Assembly: GCA_013822765.1 (NCBI GenBank)
Contig: PNKY01000007.1
Coordinates: forward strand, 186,001 to 250,000
Direction of reading: 5' to 3'
Origin: Rhodospirillum sp.
GTDB taxonomy: Bacteria; Pseudomonadota; Alphaproteobacteria; Dongiales; Dongiaceae
Length of the DNA stretch: 64,000 nt
Below the pieces are notes generated by a model. The model searched no databases. It worked only from the letters and a program-made list of their open reading frames with translations, and was not told the origin of the DNA. Both the position numbers and the translations under genes were made by a program. This document shows positions 25,574 to 34,313 of this stretch, piece by piece. Position 1 is the stretch's first letter, and each line of letters begins with the position of its first letter.

Positions 25574-27313
25574 ATGGCCGGAGAACGCACCCAACGCCGC
25601 CTAGCTGCGATCCTGGCCGCCGATGTGGTCGGCTACAGCCGTTTGATGGAGCAAGACGAAGCCGGTACTCTTGCGTCTCTGAAGCAACGCCGCAAGAGCG
25701 TCCTGGAGCCGTTGGTGGCGGAGCATCATGGCCGCGTAGTCAAGGTCATGGGCGACGGGGTGCTCATCGAGTTCGCAAGCGTGGTAGACGCCGTCGCCTG
25801 CGCGGCAGAACTGCAGAAGCGGATGGCAATGGCAAATGATGGCATTGCCGACGACCGCCACATTATGTTGCGCATCGGTATAAACTTGGGCGACGTGGTG
25901 GTCGAAGGCGCCGACATCTACGGCGATGGCGTCAATCTCGCTGCCCGGCTCGAGGAAATTGCGGAACCCGGCAGCATCGTCATTTCGCGAAAGGTACACG
26001 ACGAGGTCGGGCGCAAGCTGGCGGTCTCCTATGACGACCTCGGCGAACAATCGTTCAAGAACATCGCCGCGCCGATCCGAGTCTACCGCGTCGCTGCGCC
26101 GCGTGAGCATGCGCCCTATCCCGAAGGCCTGCCATTGCCTGCAAAGCCCTCGATCGCCGTACTACCCTTCACGAACCTGAGCACCGACGCCGAGCAGGAA
26201 TTCTTCGCCGATGGCCTGACCGAGGATCTCATAGCCGAGCTCTCAAAGGCACCCGGTCTCTTCGTCATTGCCCGCCACTCCTGCTTTGCCTTCAAGAACA
26301 AATCCGTGGACCTCCGTCGGGTCGCCCGGGAACTCGGTGTGCGCTACATCCTCGAGGGGAGCGCGCGCCGCGCGGCGGCTCGCATCCGCATCAATGCCCA
26401 GCTGATTGATGCACGCGGCGGCGGCGGCCATCTCTGGGCCGAACGGTTCGACCGCGATCTGGCCGACGTCTTCTCCGTACAGGACGAGGTTGTCGCCCGA
26501 ATTGTCGAGGCCCTGCTCGGCAAGCTCGCCGTCAGCAAGCTGCCGGACCGTAACCCGCCGAACAGCTTGGAGGCCTACGACCTTTGTGTCCGTGGGCGAT
26601 TCCTGTGGCAGAGGACGATGGTGGAGGAAGGCAAGGAGGCTCGCCGGCTCTTCGAGCAGGCTATCGCCCTCGACCCTGACTATGCCGAGGCGCACGCCTA
26701 TTTGGCGTGGCTCCACTGGATGAGCTGGGTGAACTGGTTCGAAGCCGAGGACCCGAACCGCCGCCTAGCGCTCGAGATCGCGCAGCGTGCCGTCGCGCTT
26801 GATCCAAATGACGCCTTCGCCCACGGGGTGCTCGCCTACGTGCTGACATACGAGCACGAATATGAGGAGTCTGCGGCGCAGATCGAGGCAGCACTCAAAG
26901 TGGATCCGAACCATGCGGACATCCACGCGATGCGGACGGATCTCCTCGTCATGGACGGCCGGCCGCTGGAGGCAACCGAGAGCATCGCGCGCGCCCTGCG
27001 GCTGAACCCGCACCCGCCGGCATGGTACTATTGGCTGAAGGGCGAGGCGGAGTATGCGGCCCATCAGTACGAAAACTCTGCCGCGACGCTGCACCACGAA
27101 GCGACCTACGGCACCCCATCGCGCTCAATCCTGGCCGCGGCGCTGGCTCAGCTCGGGCGTATCGAGGAGGCCCGTCTCGAGGGCCGCTTGTTCATGGCCG
27201 ACTATCCGAAATTCCGGATCGAATCGTTCCTCGATACCCAGCCGTTCCGCCATCGAGCCGACCGCGAGCTTTTCGCCGACGGTTATCGCAAGGCGGCGTT
27301 GCCGGAGGCTTGA
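25574..27313 (+). CDS. Soluble class III adenylate cyclase with TolB-like and TPR regions (cyclase 2)
   Basis: The 579-residue cyclase has metal Asp17 (LAADVVGYSRLM), KVMGDG with the second metal Asp, and DIYGDGVNLAARL with the substrate Asp, Asn and Arg. Unlike the three paralogues it has no transmembrane segment between the cyclase domain (about 5-175) and the TolB-like domain (about 190-310, SIAVLPFTNLSTDAEQEFFA). The rest is TPR-like (LEIAQRAVALDPNDAFAHGV). It lacks the C-terminal domain of cyclases 1 and 3. It is most likely cytoplasmic. GGAAGG upstream of ATG 25574 serves as the Shine-Dalgarno. Confidence 0.9.
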   Translation: MAGERTQRRLAAILAADVVGYSRLMEQDEAGTLASLKQRRKSVLEPLVAEHHGRVVKVMGDGVLIEFASVVDAVACAAELQKRMAMANDGIADDRHIMLRIGINLGDVVVEGADIYGDGVNLAARLEEIAEPGSIVISRKVHDEVGRKLAVSYDDLGEQSFKNIAAPIRVYRVAAPREHAPYPEGLPLPAKPSIAVLPFTNLSTDAEQEFFADGLTEDLIAELSKAPGLFVIARHSCFAFKNKSVDLRRVARELGVRYILEGSARRAAARIRINAQLIDARGGGGHLWAERFDRDLADVFSVQDEVVARIVEALLGKLAVSKLPDRNPPNSLEAYDLCVRGRFLWQRTMVEEGKEARRLFEQAIALDPDYAEAHAYLAWLHWMSWVNWFEAEDPNRRLALEIAQRAVALDPNDAFAHGVLAYVLTYEHEYEESAAQIEAALKVDPNHADIHAMRTDLLVMDGRPLEATESIARALRLNPHPPAWYYWLKGEAEYAAHQYENSAATLHHEATYGTPSRSILAAALAQLGRIEEARLEGRLFMADYPKFRIESFLDTQPFRHRADRELFADGYRKAALPEA

Positions 27314-27770
27314 CAGAGTGCCATTCTTTGTTCCGGATGTCGCTGTTGGCGCTCCTTCGAAATGGCACTGCATCTAGTTTCCGTCTGATAAAAGACTCCA
27401 AATCCGACGTCCGTAGAGTTCTACCCCACTCGAAGGAAATCGCCGCGATCGGGCGTACCTTTGTTTCGTGTGTAATGGCGTTTCCTTTTGATCGCAGCCT
27501 AACTGCGCTGCTATGAACGACTCGAACGACCGCCTAGAGCACCGCAACCGCTGCCCCGGTCGGCGCAATAAAATGAGAGTCAGCTTCTAGTACATCTCCG
27601 ACAACGCGTGCCATCAAGGGAGGTCCGCTTTCGGAGTTCAACCGGACCTGTCGGAGAGCCGCTTGGATGTCTGAGTTTGGCACATAGCGGACACCGCCGA
27701 CACGGCATCTATGCTAAACCATTCTCTTCGTGAATTCGGCAATGGTGGATATTCAAAGGTGGGGCAATTG
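27314..27770. other. Intergenic stretch, no gene seen
   Basis: I see no convincing coding sequence in these 457 bp. The stretch contains one short palindromic repeat at 27666-27693. An in-frame ATG at 27711 could extend the next gene by 20 codons. Confidence 0.5.
27666..27693 (+). repeat. Dispersed palindromic repeat, copy 6 (short)
   Basis: GATGTCTGAGTTTGGCACAT followed by AGCGGACA. It has the same core as the other copies and lies about 80 bp upstream of the 27771 gene. Confidence 0.6.
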
Positions 27771-28061
27771 ATGAAGCTTGCTCGCAAGATCATTCTGCAC
27801 TCGCCGGTATCCGACGAAGCGCTTCTCAATGATTTCGTCGAGCAATGCCTACGGGATGAGGTGTCAATCATAGCTATCGTCGGTCCCGGCTGCTCCCGGT
27901 TAGAGGACATTATCGACGATTTGGTAGTTGGCGATGGGTCTGACGCCAGCCGCTTTCTCTGCACAACGTCGCATCCTGACGGAACTCTCGAGGATGTCCT
28001 GAATATGGTCAAGTTTTGGGAACCGGAACGCGACGACCCGGTGCAAGAAGTGCGCCTGTAG
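27771..28061 (+). CDS. Small conserved hypothetical protein
   Basis: The 96-residue protein begins MKLARKIILHSPVSDEALLN. ATG 27771 was chosen because AAGGTGGGG lies about 9 nt upstream; an ATG at 27711 is the alternative. The middle, VSIIAIVGPGCSRLEDIIDD, and a later SRFLCTTSHPD give an alpha/beta appearance with a glycine-rich turn. I recall similar short proteins in Rhizobiales but know no function. It is flanked by palindromic repeats and stands between two cyclases. Confidence 0.6.
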   Translation: MKLARKIILHSPVSDEALLNDFVEQCLRDEVSIIAIVGPGCSRLEDIIDDLVVGDGSDASRFLCTTSHPDGTLEDVLNMVKFWEPERDDPVQEVRL

Positions 28062-28094
28062 CCTTTTGATGGGCCTCGAGGCGGACAGGTAGTA

Positions 28095-28153
28095 CGTCGG
28101 CCTATGGCACAGAGCTGACATTGGACGGCTGGCGACCCAGGTCAGCTTTCCAA
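28095..28153 (+). repeat. Dispersed palindromic repeat, copy 7 (diverged long form)
   Basis: ACGTCGGCCTATGGCACAGA then GCTGACAT, followed by GGCGACCCAGGTCAGCTTTC. It corresponds to the hairpin plus the GACCCA extension with several substitutions. It is about 160 bp upstream of cyclase 3. Confidence 0.6.
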
Positions 28154-28289
28154 GCCACGAGACAGAGGGCCGCCTTTGCCACAATTCAATTAGGCTCATC
28201 ACGGACATGGGGATGTTCAGGAGGAGGGTCATAAAACACTCTGTATCGCGTTTGGGATAGGGCTTATTATCGCGTTTATTTGGTCCATT

Positions 28290-28308
28290 CCTGGCCGCCA
28301 GGACGGCT
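28290..28308 (+). promoter_or_regulatory. Conserved 19-nt leader with hairpin over the Shine-Dalgarno, cyclase 3
   Basis: CCTGGCCGCCAGGACGGCT is identical to 21143-21161 and stands at the same 6-nt distance from its ATG (28315). Sequences further upstream of the two genes are not alike, so the 19 nt were either duplicated with the gene and retained, or are under selection. Confidence 0.5.
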
Positions 28309-28314
28309 ATCCTC

Positions 28315-30525
28315 ATGGAGCGCAAGCTCGCCGTCATTCTTGCAGCGGACGTCGTCGGCTATTCGACGCTGATGGAAGCCGACGAAACGGGAACGCATGA
28401 GCGGCTCAAGGCGGGGCGCAGTGAGTTGTTCGAGCCCGAAATCGGCCGTCACCACGGGCGCGTGTTCAAGGTCATGGGCGATGGCTTGCTCGCCGAGTTC
28501 ACTTCGGTGGTCGATGCCGTGGAATGTGCGGTGGCCTTGCAGCGCGGCCTTGCCGAGCGCAACAGCGCTGTTCCCGAAGCGCAGCAGATTCAGGTCAGAA
28601 TCGGCATCAATCTCGGCGAGGTGATCGTCGAAGGCGAAGATCGGTATGGCGAGGGCGTCAACATTGCCACCAGGATCGAGCAGCTCGCCGATGCAGGAGG
28701 GATTTGCGTTTCCGGCAAGGTAGCCAAGGAGGTCGAGAAGAAACTGGCCTTCGGCTTCGAGTCGATGGGCCAGCACAAGGTCAAGAACCTCGTCGAGCCG
28801 ATTTCCGTCTTTCGCATAAAGCTCGACGCGAGGCCGGGTCGGCAGCGCAGCCTCCAGGCGTCGCGTCGCCCCTGGTTGTGGGCCGCGGGGATAGCGGTGA
28901 TCTTGCTGACTATCGTCGGAGCCTGGTTGGCGCCTCGGATGTTGGGGCCAGAAACGGTTGCCTTGCAGAGCCCTGCAGCGACAGATGAAAGACCTTCGCT
29001 GGTGGTTCTGCCATTTACTAATTTGAGCTCAGATGAAGAACAGGACTATCTCGCCGATGGCATCACAGAGGACCTCACAACCGCGCTTGCGCGCGCACCA
29101 GGTCTCTTCGTTATCTCGCGGAACTCCGCCTTCACCTACAAGGGCAAGACCGTGGCGTCATCCCAGGTCGCGAAGGAGCTTGGGGTGCGTTACATCCTCG
29201 AAGGCTCGATCCGGCGCACCGGCGACGATATGCGCATCAATGCCCAGCTGATCGATGCTACCACCGGTGGACATGTGTGGGCCGAGCGCTTTGACGGCGC
29301 GTGGAAGGATGTCTTCACGCTGCAGGACCAAGTCATTGGCAGCGTCGCCTCCGCCCTCAAGCTTCGGCTTGTCTCTGGCCCCAAAATGGCTGACTCGCCA
29401 GGCGGCACAGACAATCCCGCAGCCTACGAAGCCTATCTGCGCGCTTACGAGCTTATGTATGCGACCTCGCCAGGGGAAGCAGCGGGACTTCTTCGTCAAG
29501 CCGTGGCACTCGACCCGGAGTTCGGCCAGGCTTGGGCCGAGCTTGCCGCGGTCCATTGGTCGGCCCTGGGTATCGAAGAGGCGCAAGACGCGATCGGATC
29601 CGGCAACTACCAGGAGACTGTAACCAAGCTCAAGGAGCTGGTGAAGGAAGCGGGAAAGCATCCTTCGTCGAATTACTACCAGCTGACCTCCGATTTGCTG
29701 ATCTGGCAGGGAAAGTCCGGCGAAGCGATCATTGCCGTCGAGCGCGCCATCCCACTCGATCCAAGCAACTTCTGGGCCTATGAGCAGATGAGCCGCGCAC
29801 TGGCCTTCAATGGGCGGATGGCGGATGCCAAGACCTATTTGGACGCTTCCTGGCGCGTGGATCCGCAGCCGCAGCCCTACCGCTATCTCGTGGTTGGGCT
29901 GGTTGCTTTCGCGCAAGATCGGTTTGAAGATGCCATCACCGCCCTTAAGAGAGCGGATTCACCGGAATTCCATGTCGACAGCAAGGATCAACGCCTCTTC
30001 ATGCTCGCCGCGGCTCATGCGCATCTCGGCCACGCCGAAGAAGCGGCTTCAACCAGCAAGGAGCTTGAAATCCTTGGAAAAGGCGGTGCTAGGCAACGCA
30101 CAGGATTGTGGGCGGAAAACATGATGCCTTTCAAGCAACGCAGTGACAGGGAACGCCTGTTGACAGGCCTCAACCAGGCCGGGGTGCCATTTCTTCCTTT
30201 CGGCTACCAGACGGAGGACCAGCTCACAGGCGAGGAAATTCGTTCTCTCGTGTTCGGAAAAGAACTGCGAGGCAGGCAGATCGACACCGGTGAAGTCTAT
30301 GTGCGCAGCGTTGCCCTGGACGGCGTTGCAAAATTGACCATTGGCTCTAGGTCCACCAGTGGGACAAGCGAGGTCGAGGATAATCTCCTCTGCACGTTAT
30401 GGGACGATGACATTGGTAGAGTCTGTGTCGCGATACTTCGCAATCCTGGCGGCGTTTACGAAAAGCAGAATGAATATATACTCGTGGCGTCGCTGGCGCG
30501 TTTCGAGTTCTCGGTTATGAAGTGA
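28315..30525 (+). CDS. Class III adenylate cyclase with TolB-like and TPR regions (cyclase 3)
   Basis: The 736-residue close paralogue of cyclase 1 has the catalytic domain at about 1-175 with Asp12 (LAADVVGY), KVMGDG and DRYGEGVNIATRI, so the metal Asp pair, Lys, Asp, Asn and Arg are present. One TM lies at about 184-205 (WLWAAGIAVILLTIVGAWLA). The TolB-like domain starts SLVVLPFTNLSSDEEQDYLA, then come TPR-like helices and the C-terminal domain from LTGEEIRSLVFGKEL to FEFSVMK shared with cyclase 1. Its leader is also shared. The pair arose by duplication but has diverged considerably in the TPR part, so it is not very recent. Confidence 0.9.
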   Translation: MERKLAVILAADVVGYSTLMEADETGTHERLKAGRSELFEPEIGRHHGRVFKVMGDGLLAEFTSVVDAVECAVALQRGLAERNSAVPEAQQIQVRIGINLGEVIVEGEDRYGEGVNIATRIEQLADAGGICVSGKVAKEVEKKLAFGFESMGQHKVKNLVEPISVFRIKLDARPGRQRSLQASRRPWLWAAGIAVILLTIVGAWLAPRMLGPETVALQSPAATDERPSLVVLPFTNLSSDEEQDYLADGITEDLTTALARAPGLFVISRNSAFTYKGKTVASSQVAKELGVRYILEGSIRRTGDDMRINAQLIDATTGGHVWAERFDGAWKDVFTLQDQVIGSVASALKLRLVSGPKMADSPGGTDNPAAYEAYLRAYELMYATSPGEAAGLLRQAVALDPEFGQAWAELAAVHWSALGIEEAQDAIGSGNYQETVTKLKELVKEAGKHPSSNYYQLTSDLLIWQGKSGEAIIAVERAIPLDPSNFWAYEQMSRALAFNGRMADAKTYLDASWRVDPQPQPYRYLVVGLVAFAQDRFEDAITALKRADSPEFHVDSKDQRLFMLAAAHAHLGHAEEAASTSKELEILGKGGARQRTGLWAENMMPFKQRSDRERLLTGLNQAGVPFLPFGYQTEDQLTGEEIRSLVFGKELRGRQIDTGEVYVRSVALDGVAKLTIGSRSTSGTSEVEDNLLCTLWDDDIGRVCVAILRNPGGVYEKQNEYILVASLARFEFSVMK

Positions 30526-30913
30526 ATCCGCATCTCGCGTGTCTGCGATTGGCACAAAGCTGACATGAGGTGGCCGGTCAGCCTAAGTCGGATTTGACCC
30601 AAGCGGGACAGTGGATATCCGCCTCAGAAGACTGGTTCGGCAATGCTAACTGCGTTAGTGCCATGCTGCTTGCAGGTTTACCTGCAGCTGGGTGGAACGA
30701 CACCATAGAAGAGCAATACCCTCGGTTGATCAGCTTCTCCGGCGGGCCTAAGCTCAGGGCGGATCCTGGCCCTCGGGCGAGATCCAACCATCGCAGGCGC
30801 TGCGAACCATACTCGATAGCACTTTCGGCCGGCGCGGCCTGCGACTGTGCCTTACCGGCGATTTTTGGGATGCAATCCTGGTCACCAGCGCCTCAGGCTA
30901 TGCGGAAAGGGCC
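30526..30913. other. Intergenic stretch, no supported gene
   Basis: An open frame crosses this gap and runs into the start of cyclase 4 in another frame, but its translation is low-complexity and I do not support it. The stretch holds a long palindromic repeat (30539-30610). GGAAAGG just before ATG 30914 is the Shine-Dalgarno of cyclase 4. Confidence 0.5.
30539..30610 (+). repeat. Dispersed palindromic repeat, copy 8 (long form)
   Basis: GTGTCTGCGATTGGCACAAA then GCTGACATGAGGTGGCCGGT, CAGCCTAAGTCGG and ATTTGACCCAAGCGGGAC. It retains both the hairpin and the extension, with changes relative to the 25.4-kb copy. Confidence 0.7.
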
Positions 30914-32773
30914 ATGGAACGGAAGCTTGCCGCGATCCTCGCCGCCGACGTCGTCGGATACAGCCGGCTCATGGAGCGGGATGAGGCTGCTACGTTCGAG
31001 CGGCTGCGCAAGCTCCGCAAGGACGTGTTCGAGCCAGAAATCGGGCAGCATCACGGCCATATCTTCAAGCTCATGGGCGACGGGCTGCTGGCTGAGTTTG
31101 ACAGCGTCGTGGATGCCGTTACGGGCGCGGTCGTCCTTCAACAGCGCATGTGTGAACACAATGCCGGGGTAGCGCAGGACCAGCGCATTGATGTCCGCAT
31201 CGGCATCAATCTCGGCGATGTGATCATGGAAGGCAGCGACCGGCACGGCGACAGCGTGAACATCGCGGCGCGGCTGCAAGAGCTCGCCGATCCAGGCGGC
31301 ATCGCCGTGTCACAGACGGTTGTCAGCCATGTGAAGAACAAGCTCGGGCTGCATTTCGAATCGCTCGGGGAACATCGCGTCAAGAACATCAACGAGCCGG
31401 TTTGGATATACCGCGTGGTAACGGACGGAATCGCTGCTCATCCCAGCCGGCCTTTCGGGCGGCTCGGCGTGATAGCGCGTCGCTCCATGGTGGCGGCAAC
31501 GCTGGGGTTAATTCTCCTGATGGCAGCCGGAGGCGGGCTGGCGTGGCATTTCTATTCGCACCCGGAGGCTCCCGGCGGACCGCCTTCGATTGTGGTCTTG
31601 CCGTTTGCTAACATGAGCGGAGAACCCGCTCTCGATTATTTCAGCGACGGCGTCACCGAAGACATTACGATGGCGCTGTCGACGTTTCCTGAGATTCGCG
31701 TCGTCGCGCGCACGTCGGCGTCCGCCTATAAGGGGAAGGCTGTGAAGGTTCAGGAGGTGGGGCGGGATCTTGGTGTCCAGTACGTCCTCGAAGGCAGCAC
31801 GCAGAAGACCGCCGGCAAGGCACGGATCATCGCTCAGCTCATCGACGCCCGCACGGGAAACCATGTGTGGGCCAGCCGTTTCGACGAGGAAGGCGACAAC
31901 ATCATCGCCCTCCAGGACACGGTGGCGGCGCGCGTCTTCAATGCGCTTGCCGGATTCAAGGGCGAGATCCGGAAGAGCGAGGAGCAGGCAGCGTGGGGGA
32001 AGGACGGCATCGCGCTTGGCGAGTATGATTACTACCTGCGCGGCCATCAGATTTTCTTCAAGTACACCGAAAAGGATATGGCGGAAGCGCGTCGGGTCTG
32101 GCGCGAGGGTTTAGCATCATTTCCGAATTCAGCTCTTCTTCGAATCAAGATCGCTGTCAGCCATCTTCAGGACGCGGCTTGGGGATGGAGCGATCATCCG
32201 GATCGTGACTTGGATGAGGGATGGAAGTTGCTCGAGGAAGCGGCGGCTATACCGAATAGACCGCGGCTGGTGGAATGGTATCTTCACTATATCCGCACGC
32301 CGTTTCTGCAATGGCGCAACCATGATTTTGGCGCATCCGTTTCGGAGGCGAGGGCTGCCTTTGCAATCATGCCATTTGATTCGTGGTCGCTCGCTGATTT
32401 AGGCGGACAGTTGGCCCAGGCTGGAAAAACCGATGAAGCGATTGAACGGATCGAGGATGCAATTCGCCGGGATCCACACCCACCGGACTGGTATATTGGG
32501 AACTTGGGCTGGGCCCACTACCTGGCTGGAGACTACACCAATGCGCTGAAGGTTCTTGAGACGATGAATGATCCACACAACCTCGCTCTGATCGCAACCC
32601 TGGTGCGCGGAGATCGGATCGACGAAGCGCAAAGGCTCATGACGGAATACGCCGCGCTTTATCCACACGACACAATCGATCTCTGGCGCCGCGTTCCGAT
32701 CTGGGATGAGGCGGTGAAACAAGGCTGGATTGATGATCTGCGCAAAGCGAGCGATCCTGATCAACGCAACTAG
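30914..32773 (+). CDS. Class III adenylate cyclase with TolB-like and TPR regions (cyclase 4)
   Basis: The 619-residue cyclase has Asp12 (LAADVVGYSRLM), KLMGDG and DRHGDSVNIAARL; the key Asp, Asn and Arg are present, while the usual Gly before Val-Asn is Ser. One TM lies at about 195-215 (LGLILLMAAGGGLAW). The TolB-like domain begins SIVVLPFANMSGEPALDYFS and is followed by a shorter TPR-like region. It lacks the C-terminal domain of cyclases 1 and 3 and is more distant from them than they are from each other. Confidence 0.88.
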   Translation: MERKLAAILAADVVGYSRLMERDEAATFERLRKLRKDVFEPEIGQHHGHIFKLMGDGLLAEFDSVVDAVTGAVVLQQRMCEHNAGVAQDQRIDVRIGINLGDVIMEGSDRHGDSVNIAARLQELADPGGIAVSQTVVSHVKNKLGLHFESLGEHRVKNINEPVWIYRVVTDGIAAHPSRPFGRLGVIARRSMVAATLGLILLMAAGGGLAWHFYSHPEAPGGPPSIVVLPFANMSGEPALDYFSDGVTEDITMALSTFPEIRVVARTSASAYKGKAVKVQEVGRDLGVQYVLEGSTQKTAGKARIIAQLIDARTGNHVWASRFDEEGDNIIALQDTVAARVFNALAGFKGEIRKSEEQAAWGKDGIALGEYDYYLRGHQIFFKYTEKDMAEARRVWREGLASFPNSALLRIKIAVSHLQDAAWGWSDHPDRDLDEGWKLLEEAAAIPNRPRLVEWYLHYIRTPFLQWRNHDFGASVSEARAAFAIMPFDSWSLADLGGQLAQAGKTDEAIERIEDAIRRDPHPPDWYIGNLGWAHYLAGDYTNALKVLETMNDPHNLALIATLVRGDRIDEAQRLMTEYAALYPHDTIDLWRRVPIWDEAVKQGWIDDLRKASDPDQRN

Positions 32774-33315
32774 GCCGCTCACGGTCGCCAACTCAAGTCG
32801 GCTGATTCCTTGAGAGTGACAGGGTGTCGCAGAACATGACCCATTCTGATCATGACACCGACGCACGCCGTCACAGGCCGCGACTTGCGTGGGGGCCCCA
32901 GCCCTCTGCACCCCTTTTCAGTATTTGCCTAGGTCACATGCGGAGCATTCTATTCGGCTCTGGCAGGAAGCCAAAACAACGTCCCATGTCCGCTAGTGGC
33001 ACATATCGGACACGGTGGCTCAAATCCGGCCGGCTGGCCTACCCATCGGTATACCTAGAATGGTACTGCTCCGGCGCTTGGTAGGCGAGCTTTACGACGC
33101 GAAATGAATCGAATGCCAGAGGCTCGCGGGTGGATTGAAGGAAGAGTCGCGCTCGCTCTCGGGGTCTCTTCGACCTTGGTCAAAATCTGTTTCATGTCGA
33201 ACGGCTCACGTTAAGTATTAGCCTGGGAACTTCACGCTTTTCGTATGAAAGACGGTTGAAGCCTGTATATTCGGCGCCACCTATCCGCAGGCAAGAAAGC
33301 TCCATTCATTATCTG
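32774..33315. other. Intergenic stretch, no gene seen
   Basis: I find no convincing coding sequence in 542 bp. It contains one palindromic repeat (32986-33013) and AT-richer sequence shortly before the transglutaminase gene (TTAAGTATTAGCC near 33210), which could include a promoter but matches no clear -35/-10 pair. Confidence 0.5.
32986..33013 (+). repeat. Dispersed palindromic repeat, copy 9 (short)
   Basis: ATGTCCGCTAGTGGCACATA then TCGGACAC. The left arm ATGTCCGCT is the best match to the consensus left stem; the right arm carries two changes. Confidence 0.6.
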
Positions 33316-34224
33316 ATGGCAATTTTCCATATCAGGCACGCGACCACTTACCGCTACGCCCGGCAGGTCGCCTTTGGCGAGCATCGGTTGATGTTTCGTC
33401 CACGGGACAGCTTTGATCAGCGTCTGCTGGCGGCAAAGTTGCGTGTGAAACCGCAGCCCCACAAGGTTCGCTGGATTCACGATGTCTTTGGAAACTGTAT
33501 CGCGATCGTCGATATCGCTGAGAGCACCAAAGAGCTGTGTTTCGAGACCAGCATCCGCGTGGATCACACGCCGCACGAGCCGCTCGATCTCAGGATGGAT
33601 GACGAAGCGCAGACCTATCCGTTCTCGTACGATCCGGAAGAGCTTCCGGATGTCGCCCCGATGATGGCGCCGCCCGATTCAGCAGGGGACGAGTCGGTGC
33701 GGCAGTGGAGCCGGCAGTTCGTGAGATCCGGTCGGCCAACCGATACCGGCCGTCTCCTGATGACGGTGTGCAACGCGATCCATGAGGGTTTCAGCTATGC
33801 CCGCCGCCTCAACGGCGAAACGCAATCACCGGCCGTGACGCTTGAGCTACGCCGCGGGACCTGCCGGGATTTTGCCGTCTTGATGATGGAATCTGTTCGT
33901 TCGCTGGGCTTCGCGGCGCGGTTCGTCTCCGGCTACCTTTACGTGCCGGACCGGGACGGTTCCAGCAGACTGGGCGGCGGATCCACCCACGCCTGGTGCC
34001 AAGTCTATCTGCCCGGCGCAGGTTGGGTGGAGTTCGATCCCACCAACGGCATCGTCGGCAATCGCGACCTCATCCGTGTCGCCGTGGCCCGTACGCAGCG
34101 CCAGGCGATCCCGCTTGTCGGCACCTATGCCGGCAGTGCGGACGATTTTCTGGAGATGGATGTGCAAGTCAATGTCACCACCAGCACACAACCAGGAAGC
34201 CGCACTAGCGAGATAATCGGGTAA
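33316..34224 (+). CDS. Transglutaminase-like protein (bacterial N-terminal domain plus core)
   Basis: The 302-residue protein has a bacterial transglutaminase N-terminal beta domain (about 1-90, MAIFHIRHATTYRYARQVAF) followed by the transglutaminase core with the papain-like triad C183 (RRGTCRDFAVLM), H225 (STHAWCQVYL) and D241 (WVEFDPTNG). ATG 33316 was chosen because the N-terminal domain begins exactly there; an ATG twenty codons upstream adds unrelated residues. No signal peptide. Such proteins are usually predicted cysteine proteases or amide-bond-modifying enzymes of unknown substrate. A related gene follows after about 90 bp. Confidence 0.88.
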   Translation: MAIFHIRHATTYRYARQVAFGEHRLMFRPRDSFDQRLLAAKLRVKPQPHKVRWIHDVFGNCIAIVDIAESTKELCFETSIRVDHTPHEPLDLRMDDEAQTYPFSYDPEELPDVAPMMAPPDSAGDESVRQWSRQFVRSGRPTDTGRLLMTVCNAIHEGFSYARRLNGETQSPAVTLELRRGTCRDFAVLMMESVRSLGFAARFVSGYLYVPDRDGSSRLGGGSTHAWCQVYLPGAGWVEFDPTNGIVGNRDLIRVAVARTQRQAIPLVGTYAGSADDFLEMDVQVNVTTSTQPGSRTSEIIG

Positions 34225-34313
34225 TAACGGGCGCAATCACCGGCGTCTGGAACCGTGCTCCGCCGCCAAGGTTGATAGAGCATCCGCAAAACGCCACGCT
34301 CGGAAGGGCCTGC

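Noticed and set aside
30570..31172. 200-codon open frame upstream of and overlapping cyclase 4
   Set aside because: Runs through the cyclase start in another frame; the overlapping half is a pure frame shadow and the first half has no support.
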